DNA from: JAXGPP01 sp964436865
GTDB taxonomy: Bacteria; Planctomycetota; Planctomycetia; Pirellulales; Thermoguttaceae
DNA length: 10,276 nt
Direction: 5' to 3'
Assembly: GCA_964436865.1 (NCBI GenBank)
Contig: CAYTFK010000257.1
Span: 1 to 10,276 of the forward strand
Shown here: positions 1 to 6,681 of the stretch, one piece after another
Numbering within the stretch: the first letter of the stretch is position 1
Layout of the letters: the number at the start of each line of letters is the position of its first letter
Made by a program: the position numbers and the translations under genes
The notes under the pieces: model-generated
Seen by the model: the letters and a program-made list of their open reading frames with translations, nothing else
The model's database searches: none
What the model was told of the DNA's origin: nothing

Positions 1-159
1 GATGTTCGGCCGGCGCTGCTCGCCCGCGCCGTCGGCCGATTCCACCGGTGAGGAGATCGACAACAAGGCCGCAGAAGCGATAACAAGGGCGGCAATCCTG
101 CAGGTCTGTGGTGTGGCCCGGGAGAGAGCCGAGTTGTTGTTGCCAGATGGGGATCGCAT
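1..159 (-). CDS. Exported sulfatase, N-terminal fragment cut by window edge
   Basis: Fifty-three codons are visible on the minus strand, from an ATG at 159 down to base 1, where the gene runs off the window. The translation starts MRSPSGNNNSALSR, continues with a hydrophobic stretch (about residues 21-36, IAALVIASAALLSISS) that looks like a signal peptide, and ends with GEQRRPNI. The RPNI motif directly after a signal peptide is the typical opening of the mature arylsulfatase/alkaline-phosphatase fold, where it leads into a strand ending in the metal-binding DD pair. The catalytic C-x-P-x-R motif would lie outside the window, so activity cannot be judged. A GAGG Shine-Dalgarno (170-167) sits seven bases before the ATG. 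The gene lies 84 bp downstream of the DUF1593 gene on the same strand, so co-transcription is likely. Known for the family: hydrolysis of sulfate esters, in planctomycetes often of algal sulfated polysaccharides. The family call rests on few residues. Confidence 0.7.
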   Translation of the reverse strand, partial: MRSPSGNNNSALSRATPQTCRIAALVIASAALLSISSPVESADGAGEQRRPNI

Positions 160-243
160 CGGGGTGCCTCGATCGGGTTGACGGTTGTTCGGTGGCAGGA
201 TGTTGAACGGCCGCTCCGTACGCGGCGGGACCGCGCCTCAATG

Positions 244-2118
244 TCACTCGGCCGGCGTTTGCCGCCAGATCTCGATGCCGCTGAAGTTGGCTGCGCCGCC
301 GCGGGCGGTGATGGTGAGCTTGCCTGCGGTGATCGTTGTGTTCCACGGTCCGAGCCGCCGCCACTGGCCCGGTGAGCCGCTCGTGTAACCGCTCGCGACC
401 GAGTCTCCATTCACGGCAATATCGAAGACCTCTGGAGCGGTCTCTTCCCAGACGTAAGCGTAGACGGCGTAGTCGCCCTTGGGAATGTCGCGAAATGTTG
501 CCTCGAACTGCCTGCCCCAGCGGAAGGTGCGGATCATGCTGGCCCGTTCGGGATTGGTCGGCGGGCGGAGCGTGACCTGTGCGTTCTCGGTCGGCTTGCC
601 GTTGCTGGAGAAGCCCGCCGCGGAGTCGCCCTCCCAGCGATTGCCGTCGATGGTGATCGTCGGCCCGTTGAGGTTCACGCCGCGGAAGAACTTCCATGTT
701 CCGGCGCCCCTTGGCGGCGGCAGTGTCGTGATCGGTGTCGTATCATCGAAAACGTCGGCCGTGCCGGCCGGCGGGGGAACCGGCTCACCCGTGACCGACA
801 GGACGATGCGGCGATAGGCCACCAGCGGCGGCGAGCCGTTGTCGGTGACCTCGAGGATCAGGTGAATCGTGCGCCCGGCGGCTTCCGGCGGGATGGCGAT
901 GGTTGCCTCCGCCTGGCGATCCCCTTCGACGGATGGCGCATCCCAGAAGCTTCCCGGTTCGCGGTAGATCCACCAGCGATAGGCGAGCCGGTCGCCGTCG
1001 GGATCGCTGGAGCCTGCCGCACTGAAGCGGAGACTGGCTTGCGGGGCGACCTCTTGCCGCAGCACGTTGCGCGTCTGATCGCCGTTGACGACAGCCACTG
1101 GCGGATGGTTGGCTTCGTCGAATGGCTTCACGCACCAGTCCATTCGGGCCTGAAATTCGTTCTGGAAATGCTCGCGCCAGCGATGGATCGTGAACAGCAT
1201 GTCGGGCTTGCCCTGCATCTGGTCGTAAGCGGGCAGCCAGTGTTTTCGCTCTCCATCGCGACGGAAACGGCCGCCCCAATTGCCCCACTCGGGGTGCTCG
1301 GGGTCGCTAAGGCCGTTGGGCACGACATAGAGAAACGATGGGGTGTCTCCCTCTTTGACGCCGGCCTTGCCCGATGCCTTGGCAGGGTAGCAGGCGCCGA
1401 GCGGACCGTGGCCGGTGCGGACGTGCTCTTCCAGCCACTCGGGCGAAACGATCGCCTGGTCTCCTTCCCGCCAGATGCCGCGGAACAGGGCATCGGAAAA
1501 GATCCAGAATACATCCGGGTGGTGGTCCTTGATCCAGCCGGCCGTCCGGTCCTGGTCGGCAATCGAGTGGACGCGGATCTTCTGTTTCAGCTCGGCAAAC
1601 TTCTCGGCGGGCCGGGTCTGCTCAAGCTTCCACAGCGCCTGGGCAAGTTCACGGGGGCCGCCCCAGATCGAAAACCACACCGGCCGCGGATCGTCGCGCT
1701 GGAGCACGCGGACAATCCACTCGGAAGCCTCGGAGTCCATGCCGGGTCCGACCGAGTGCGGGTCGCCATTGTGGCCGTCTTTGACGAGCGCTTTGAGCTG
1801 TTCGCGCGACGGATAGTCCGGCCGGTGCTTCCGCAGGTTGGCAAGCACCTCGCCATAGGCATCAATTCCCTTGTGGAGCAATTCGGGCCGGGTGTTCTGG
1901 TAATGGCCGTGGCCGAATCCGGTGCACAGTCCCTCGAGGTCGAAATCGCATGTATAGAGGAGGAATCGGACGAGCGACTGCTCGTCGTCGGGATCGCCGC
2001 CGATATCGGTCATTACCACCAGCCGCGGCTTCTCCGCCGCGATGGCAGCCGCGGTGAGCGAAAGGCCGATTGCGATTGCGCCGAAGGCTCGACCGAGCCA
2101 GCCGTGCGGAATGGACAT
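244..2118 (-). CDS. Exported DUF1593 (Sde182-like, nucleoside hydrolase-like) protein with C-terminal beta domains
   Basis: A 624-residue protein. Residues 1-28 form a signal peptide ending in AAAIAA, cleaved near 27-28. The mature part opens with a strand leading to DIGGDPDDEQ (D38, D42, D44, D45), which resembles the calcium-binding Asp cluster of nucleoside hydrolases and marks the DUF1593/cellulose-binding Sde182 family. Further family-like stretches are FSIWGGPRELAQAL and EWGNWGGRF. About residues 337-440 (NHPPVAVV to RRIVLSV, with SSDPDGD) form the PKD-like C-terminal Sde182 domain. Residues about 470-624 (TWKFFRGVNLNGP, WEGDSAAGFSSNG, ending SGIEIWRQ) look like a further carbohydrate-binding or malectin-like sandwich. 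Start: an ATG at 2124 would touch GGGAGAG directly; the in-frame ATG at 2118 is six bases after it and is preferred. The family is poorly characterised; extracellular glycan binding or hydrolysis is inferred, supported by the sulfatase downstream. Confidence 0.85.
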   Translation of the reverse strand: MSIPHGWLGRAFGAIAIGLSLTAAAIAAEKPRLVVMTDIGGDPDDEQSLVRFLLYTCDFDLEGLCTGFGHGHYQNTRPELLHKGIDAYGEVLANLRKHRPDYPSREQLKALVKDGHNGDPHSVGPGMDSEASEWIVRVLQRDDPRPVWFSIWGGPRELAQALWKLEQTRPAEKFAELKQKIRVHSIADQDRTAGWIKDHHPDVFWIFSDALFRGIWREGDQAIVSPEWLEEHVRTGHGPLGACYPAKASGKAGVKEGDTPSFLYVVPNGLSDPEHPEWGNWGGRFRRDGERKHWLPAYDQMQGKPDMLFTIHRWREHFQNEFQARMDWCVKPFDEANHPPVAVVNGDQTRNVLRQEVAPQASLRFSAAGSSDPDGDRLAYRWWIYREPGSFWDAPSVEGDRQAEATIAIPPEAAGRTIHLILEVTDNGSPPLVAYRRIVLSVTGEPVPPPAGTADVFDDTTPITTLPPPRGAGTWKFFRGVNLNGPTITIDGNRWEGDSAAGFSSNGKPTENAQVTLRPPTNPERASMIRTFRWGRQFEATFRDIPKGDYAVYAYVWEETAPEVFDIAVNGDSVASGYTSGSPGQWRRLGPWNTTITAGKLTITARGGAANFSGIEIWRQTPAE

Positions 2119-2160
2119 CACCATCTCTCCCTTGAGCCAAAAGAACCGCCTTGGAGAGCG

Positions 2161-2189
2161 ATTCTGTCGGCGGCCGAGGAAAAGGTCAA
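2161..2189 (-). promoter_or_regulatory. Sigma70-like promoter for the DUF1593 gene
   Basis: On the minus strand TTGACC (2189-2184) is followed after exactly 17 bases by CAGAAT (2166-2161). That matches five of six and four of six consensus positions. Initiation would fall near 2154, leaving a leader of about 36 bases that carries the GGGAGAG ribosome-binding site. It probably also drives the sulfatase downstream. Prediction from sequence only. Confidence 0.5.
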
Positions 2190-2360
2190 CAACTCGGTCC
2201 CATTTTATTGGGAACGCAGAATGCGTCCCCCGCCGGGCGGGGCTGGGCGTCGCGATGGATGCGGCCGGATGGTGAAGATTGCCCCACCGGTGCCGCCGGA
2301 ATACGGTTCTTGTAGAAAGTCAGCGGTTCAGCCTACGACGCGTTACCGCACGCTTCACAC

Positions 2361-2369
2361 AAAGGAGAG
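2361..2369 (+). promoter_or_regulatory. Shine-Dalgarno that fixes a TTG start
   Basis: AAAGGAGAG lies seven bases (from GGAG) before TTG at 2375. It is the strongest ribosome-binding site in the divergent intergenic region. It favours the TTG at 2375 over the in-frame upstream TTG at 2279, which would add 32 Arg-rich residues with no comparable site. Confidence 0.65.
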
Positions 2370-2374
2370 AGACC

Positions 2375-4765
2375 TTGTACGCGGCACCCAGTTTCGGCGG
2401 CTTGATGTTGCTTGTACTTCTCGGCTTCGGTGGGAGTATTCCGCTGGGCATTCCCCCGGCCGCGGAAGACCCCATGATGGCCCGAGTGGCTCCGGGTGAG
2501 TGTCTTTTCTACGCCACTTGGGCGGGCACGGCCGAGCCGTCTGCCGAAAGCACGAACCATACCGAACGCCTGCTGGCGGAGCCGCAGGTTCGCCGTTTTG
2601 CCGATGATCTGCAGGCAGTGATAGAACAATCGCTGCGTCGGGCCGCGCGCGACGCACCGCCCGAGTCCGCCGCATTGTTGCGAGACCTTTCGACCTGGCA
2701 GGAGAAGCTCGTTCGTCGCGCGGGCGCTGTGTTCGTGACGGGCATCGAGCCCTCCGAGGACCGTCTGGAGATCCGCGGCGGACTGGTGCTTCATCTCGGT
2801 GACGAGGCCGGCGCTTTTCAGTCGACATTGGTGAAGCATCAGGAGCGGCTGCTGGCTGGCCGCGCTCAGAAGATGTCGGACGAGGGGCGAACATGGTACG
2901 TCGTGCAACCCGATCCGCGGGCGCCGCAGTTCGCCTGGGGAATCGTGGATGATTACCTCGTCGTCGGCATGGGCGAAAGGTCGATGGAAGAGACCATTGG
3001 GCGGATGAAGGCCGCGGCACCGCCCGCATGGCTGACTGCCGCCAGAGAACTGGTTCCGATCGAGCGTCGGGCGGCGTTCAGCCATGTTGACGTCCGACAA
3101 GCAAGAGACAAACTGCTTCCCTTATTACCCAGCCGCGCTGCTCGAGAAGTTGTCGAACTGGCCGGGCTTCAGAACGTGACCGCCATCGTCTCGGCTACGG
3201 GTTTGGATGAAGAGGGCATGGTGAGCAAGACGGTGGTTGCCGTGGATGGCGAACCGCAGGGCTTTCTGGGCCTGGCCGGCGACAAATCGCTTACGGAGGG
3301 TGACCTTGCGCCGATTCCCGCTGAGTCGCCCGTGGCGCTGGCAACCCGGTTCGATGTCCAGCGGGGCTGGGAACTGTTGCTGGCGATATCCGAGGCCATC
3401 GATGCGCGGGCCCATGGCCGATTGCTGCAATCGCTCGATCGTTTTGAGGCGGAGACGGGCGTAGACATCGAGCGCGGCGTCGTCCGCTCGCTGGGCGACG
3501 TATGGCGGATCTATCTGCCGCCTTCCGCGGGCGGAATCATGTTCACCGGCCTTACGCTGGTGGTCGATGTGAAGGACCACGAGCGGATGGCGGAAAGCCT
3601 GCAACAACTGCGCGACCTGATCATTCGCGAGGGCAGAAATGAAGGGCCGCAGGTTCGCCAGTTCCGCTTTGCCGGCGAGGAGGTGAATTATCTGGATGTT
3701 CGTCAACCGCGGTTCCCGTTGGCGCCGGCATGGTGCCTGACCGACAAACAGTTGGTCGTCGGCCTTTTCCCGCAGGCCGTCAAGGATCATCTCGCCCGGG
3801 GCACGACCGAATCGCTGGCGACCGCTCCGCGCATCGCCGAGTTGATGCAGGCGGAAAACGGGCCGATGAAGCTGGCATATGTCGACGCGCAAAAGACCTT
3901 TGAAGCGGCCTATCCGCTGGTGCTCATCGGCGCGAAGGCGCTGCTCGGCCAGCTACAACGGGCGGGAATCAATGCCGACGTGTCGATGCTCCCTTCCGCG
4001 GCAGCGATCGGACCCCACCTCCAGCCCACAGTGATGTTCGTCCGGCGCAGCGAAGCGGGGATCGAAGTGGTCAATCGGCAGACTTTGCCGGGGGGGAGCG
4101 TTGGCACGTCGCTGCCGGTGGCCGCCGCTTTGCTCCTGCCGGCCGTGCAATCGGCCCGGGAAGCCTCGCAGCGGGCGCAGTCGATGAACAACCTGAAGCA
4201 GATGATGCTGGCGATGCACAACTACCATGATACCTACCGGCAATTCCCGCCGCAGTTCAATGCCGACGAGAACGGCAAGCCGCTGTTGAGCTGGCGCGTC
4301 CACATCCTGCCGTTCGTCGAGCAGGCTCCGCTTTACCGGCAATTTCATCTCGACGAACCGTGGGACAGCGAGCACAACCGCAAGCTCATTGCCCAGATGC
4401 CGCCGGTTTATCGGGCGCCCGGGAGCCGGGCCGAGCCAGGGGAGACGAACTACCTCGGCGTCAGCGGCGAAGGTGCCCTCCTTGTGGGCAAGGAGAAGGT
4501 GAGGATTGCCGACATCATCGACGGCACTTCGAACACGATCATGCTCGTGGAAGCCGGCGACTCACTGGCCGTTCCCTGGACGAAGCCGGCCGATTTTGAC
4601 ATCGATTCCGAGAACCCGATGGCGCAACTCATGGGCCTTCGCCAGGGAGGATTCCTGGCCGGTTTCGCCGACGGCTCGGTGCGGTTCATCAGCCGAGGGA
4701 TTGATCCCCAGGTGCTCAAGGCTCTGTTTACGCGCGGCGGCGGTGAAATTGTAGGCCAGTTTTGA
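2375..4765 (+). CDS. Exported protein with large N-terminal region and C-terminal DUF1559 domain
   Basis: A 796-residue protein from the TTG start supported by AAAGGAGAG. Residues about 8-25 (FGGLMLLVLLGFGG) form a hydrophobic signal or anchor segment with no charged n-region. Residues about 30-570 form a long soluble region I do not recognise beyond a loose resemblance to DUF3352-type planctomycete proteins (APGECLFYATWAG near its start). From about residue 580 the sequence is clear DUF1559: LLLPAVQSAREASQRAQS, then NNLKQMMLAMHNYHDTY, FPPQF, SWRVHILPFVEQAPLY, DGTSNTIMLVEAGD and FADGSVRFIS, ending EIVGQF. In ordinary DUF1559 proteins the LLPAVQxAREAA stretch continues an N-terminal type IV pilin-like helix. 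Here that helix is internal and truncated, with the prepilin cleavage motif absent. Function unknown; a surface or periplasmic role is inferred. It is divergent from the DUF1593 gene and convergent with the alcohol dehydrogenase. Domain call secure, function not. Confidence 0.85.
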   Translation: MYAAPSFGGLMLLVLLGFGGSIPLGIPPAAEDPMMARVAPGECLFYATWAGTAEPSAESTNHTERLLAEPQVRRFADDLQAVIEQSLRRAARDAPPESAALLRDLSTWQEKLVRRAGAVFVTGIEPSEDRLEIRGGLVLHLGDEAGAFQSTLVKHQERLLAGRAQKMSDEGRTWYVVQPDPRAPQFAWGIVDDYLVVGMGERSMEETIGRMKAAAPPAWLTAARELVPIERRAAFSHVDVRQARDKLLPLLPSRAAREVVELAGLQNVTAIVSATGLDEEGMVSKTVVAVDGEPQGFLGLAGDKSLTEGDLAPIPAESPVALATRFDVQRGWELLLAISEAIDARAHGRLLQSLDRFEAETGVDIERGVVRSLGDVWRIYLPPSAGGIMFTGLTLVVDVKDHERMAESLQQLRDLIIREGRNEGPQVRQFRFAGEEVNYLDVRQPRFPLAPAWCLTDKQLVVGLFPQAVKDHLARGTTESLATAPRIAELMQAENGPMKLAYVDAQKTFEAAYPLVLIGAKALLGQLQRAGINADVSMLPSAAAIGPHLQPTVMFVRRSEAGIEVVNRQTLPGGSVGTSLPVAAALLLPAVQSAREASQRAQSMNNLKQMMLAMHNYHDTYRQFPPQFNADENGKPLLSWRVHILPFVEQAPLYRQFHLDEPWDSEHNRKLIAQMPPVYRAPGSRAEPGETNYLGVSGEGALLVGKEKVRIADIIDGTSNTIMLVEAGDSLAVPWTKPADFDIDSENPMAQLMGLRQGGFLAGFADGSVRFISRGIDPQVLKALFTRGGGEIVGQF

Positions 4766-4790
4766 TGGCGGCCGGGAGAAAAGGCTGCTC

Positions 4791-4866
4791 TCGGTAAAAA
4801 CCGATGGTGCTGTGGCAAGGCAGACGGATTGAAGATCCGTCCTACAACGCGTTCGGCGTTGCCGAA
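4791..4866. terminator. Hairpin cluster between convergent genes, possible bidirectional terminator
   Basis: Three perfect hairpins are packed between two convergent stop codons. TCGGT/ACCGA (4791-4795, 4800-4804) has an AAAA loop. GACGGAT/ATCCGTC (4823-4829, 4835-4841) has a 5-base loop. TTCGGC/GCCGAA (4852-4857, 4861-4866) has a GTT loop. None has a proper T-tract, so intrinsic termination is uncertain. The middle element may be a dispersed intergenic repeat of this genome rather than a terminator. Confidence 0.4.
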
Positions 4867-4879
4867 GAGCGAAGCAGAT

Positions 4880-5908
4880 TCACTCCATGCGCAGCACTTT
4901 GGCGCCGGGTTGGCCGCCGCGCTTGAGGTCGATCAGGGCCTGATTGGCCGCGGAGAGGGGATATTCCGTTACGGCGGGGCGGAAGCCGGCCTGGGAGGCC
5001 AGTTCGAGCAACTCGCTCACGTCACGCCGGGTGACGTTGGCCACGCTTTTGATCTCTTTCTCCATCCAGAGGTGCTCGGCATAGCGGAGCCGGAGGAGTT
5101 CCTGCTGATCGGCGTCTTCCTTGCGAATGGCGTTGATCACCAGCCGCCCGCCAGGCCGCAGATTTCGCAGGGCCTCGACGACCGGCTTCCAGGCGGGCGT
5201 GGTGTCGATGATCGCGTCGAGCGGTTCCGGCGGAGTGTCGGTCGACTGGCCGGCCCAGACGGCGCCGAGTTGCCGGGCGAAGTCGCGTTCCGCTTCGCTG
5301 CGGCTGAAGACGTGCACGCGCATCTTGGGCCACCGGCGCCGCACGAGCTTGAGCACGAGATGGCCAGAGGCGCCGAAACCGGTCAGGCCGAGGTTCCCCT
5401 CGCCGCCGAGGTCGGTGAGGCGGAGCGAGCGGTAGCCGATCGCGCCGGCACAGAGGAGCGGGGCGGCTTCGGTGTCGGCCAGTCCGGCGGGGATGGGATA
5501 GGCAAAGCCGGCGGGCACAGTCATGTATTCGGCATAGCCGCCGTGGGCATCGCGGCCGGTGGCGCGGAAACCGGGGCAGAGGTTCTCGTTTCCGGCGGCG
5601 CACTGCGGGCAATGGCCGCAGGCGCTATAAATCCAGGCCACGCCCGCGCGGTCGCCCGCACGAAACGAGGAGACGTCGGCTCCAACCCGTTCCACGCGGC
5701 CGACGACCTGGTGGCCGGGGATGACGGGCAGTTGCGGCGGCGTGGCCCGTCCCTCGATCTCGTCGAGTTCGGTGTGGCAGACGCCGCACACGGACACCCG
5801 GAGGAGAATCTCGTCGGGGCGCGGCTCGGGGATCGGCAGGTCGGCGGCATCGAGCGGTGGTGAGCCCGCGACCACCGGCCCGATGCGGCCGAGCAGCATG
5901 GCTTTCAT
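4880..5908 (-). CDS. Zinc-dependent alcohol dehydrogenase family protein (MDR superfamily)
   Basis: A 342-residue cytoplasmic medium-chain dehydrogenase. N-terminal GroES-like domain: CGVCHTEL supplies catalytic zinc ligand C44, PGHQVVG supplies H66, and C153 (LLCAGAIGYR) is the third ligand. The structural zinc is bound by C97, C100, C103 and C111 (SACGHCPQCAAGNENLC). The Rossmann domain has the dinucleotide motif GFGASG (177-182). Later stretches (FSRSEAERDFARQLGAVWAG, PPEPLDAIIDTTPAW, NLRPGGRLVINAI) resemble the subfamily usually named zinc-binding alcohol dehydrogenase family protein (TIGR02822 type), of unknown substrate. All zinc ligands are present, so it is probably active as an NAD(P)-dependent alcohol/aldehyde oxidoreductase. 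The ATG at 5908 (MKAMLL) matches the family start; a GTG at 5956 would add 16 atypical residues. The Shine-Dalgarno is weak. The gene follows the two-component pair on the same strand after a 131-bp gap. Confidence 0.88.
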   Translation of the reverse strand: MKAMLLGRIGPVVAGSPPLDAADLPIPEPRPDEILLRVSVCGVCHTELDEIEGRATPPQLPVIPGHQVVGRVERVGADVSSFRAGDRAGVAWIYSACGHCPQCAAGNENLCPGFRATGRDAHGGYAEYMTVPAGFAYPIPAGLADTEAAPLLCAGAIGYRSLRLTDLGGEGNLGLTGFGASGHLVLKLVRRRWPKMRVHVFSRSEAERDFARQLGAVWAGQSTDTPPEPLDAIIDTTPAWKPVVEALRNLRPGGRLVINAIRKEDADQQELLRLRYAEHLWMEKEIKSVANVTRRDVSELLELASQAGFRPAVTEYPLSAANQALIDLKRGGQPGAKVLRME

Positions 5909-5958
5909 CGTCGGCTCGCGGGGAAATGTGAGAATGGCAGGGCCTGTCGGCCGCACCT

Positions 5959-5964
5959 ATTCTA
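5959..5964 (-). promoter_or_regulatory. Candidate -10 box for the alcohol dehydrogenase gene
   Basis: TAGAAT on the minus strand (5964-5959) matches five of six positions of the -10 consensus and lies about 50 bases before the ATG at 5908. There is no good -35; CTGGCT 17 bases upstream matches three of six. If real, the dehydrogenase can be transcribed separately from the response regulator gene. Two short GC hairpins lie between the two genes (5987-6001 and 6020-6032), without T-tails. Confidence 0.3.
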
Positions 5965-6039
5965 TCCTCGCCGGAAGATGCAGCCAGCCGCGCAAAGCGG
6001 CGCAGTGCCGGGCGATTCTGCGGGTTGCCCGCGAGGTCG

Positions 6040-6681
6040 TCACACCGAGACGATTCGTTCGCGAACCGCGTAGAGAGTCAGTTCTGCCACCGTGTGGATC
6101 CCGAGTAGCTTCATAATGTTCGACTTGTGGAACTCGGCGGTCCGCGCGGAGATATTGAGGACCGCGGCCACCTCTTTGGCTGAGCGGCCTTCGGCGAACA
6201 ACTGGAGCACCTCGCGCTGGCGGGCGGTCAGTTCGCCCGGCAGGTTGCGGGGAGGGGCCGTTTGGTCGCACCAGGTGTGCATCAGCTCCCGGGCGATCAG
6301 CGGGCTGATGTACTTGTTGCCCTCGAGGGCCGCGTGGATCGCCGCGATCAGTTCCGACGCGGCCGAATGCTTGAGCACGTAACCCGAGGCCCCCAGCTCG
6401 AAGGCCCGAGCCGCGTAGGCCATCTCCTGGTGGGCCGTGAGGAACACGATCTTTGCCGACAGGCCGCCCTTCTTCAATTGCATCACGGCATCGATGCCGT
6501 TGAGCAGCGGCATGTTGACATCGACCACAAGCACGTCCGGCTCGAGTTCCCTGGCCCGGGCGATGAGAGCCCGGCCGTCGGCGACGATGCCGACCAGTTC
6601 GAAATGCTGACTAAGCAGGCTTTCCAGACCTTCGGCGAACATGCGATGGTCGTCGGCCAGAAGCACCCGTGCTCGTTTCAC
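6040..6681 (-). CDS. NarL/FixJ-family response regulator with LuxR-type HTH
   Basis: A 213-residue transcription regulator. The receiver domain (1-120) has the acidic pair D10-D11, phosphoacceptor D54 (VVDVNMP), switch residue T82 (FLTAHQ) and K104 (YVLKHS), all in place. A short linker leads to a LuxR/GerE helix-turn-helix at about 150-210 (LTARQREVLQLFAEGRS, then AEFHKSNIMKLLGI). It should bind DNA as a dimer when phosphorylated by the kinase encoded just upstream. The GTG start at 6681 overlaps the kinase stop codon (GTGA, four bases), and GGGAG seven bases before the GTG lies inside the kinase gene, so the two are translationally coupled. Targets are unknown; self-regulation or control of the downstream dehydrogenase are guesses. 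Full length, no missing key residues. Confidence 0.93.
   Translation of the reverse strand: MKRARVLLADDHRMFAEGLESLLSQHFELVGIVADGRALIARARELEPDVLVVDVNMPLLNGIDAVMQLKKGGLSAKIVFLTAHQEMAYAARAFELGASGYVLKHSAASELIAAIHAALEGNKYISPLIARELMHTWCDQTAPPRNLPGELTARQREVLQLFAEGRSAKEVAAVLNISARTAEFHKSNIMKLLGIHTVAELTLYAVRERIVSV

Noticed and set aside
862..2499. A 545-codon plus-strand open frame opposite the DUF1593 gene
   Set aside because: It is antisense to a gene with a signal peptide and clear family motifs; long antisense frames are common in GC-rich DNA, and its translation shows no domain.
4829..5863. A 344-codon plus-strand frame opposite the alcohol dehydrogenase
   Set aside because: Fully antisense to a gene with all zinc ligands; no motif of its own.
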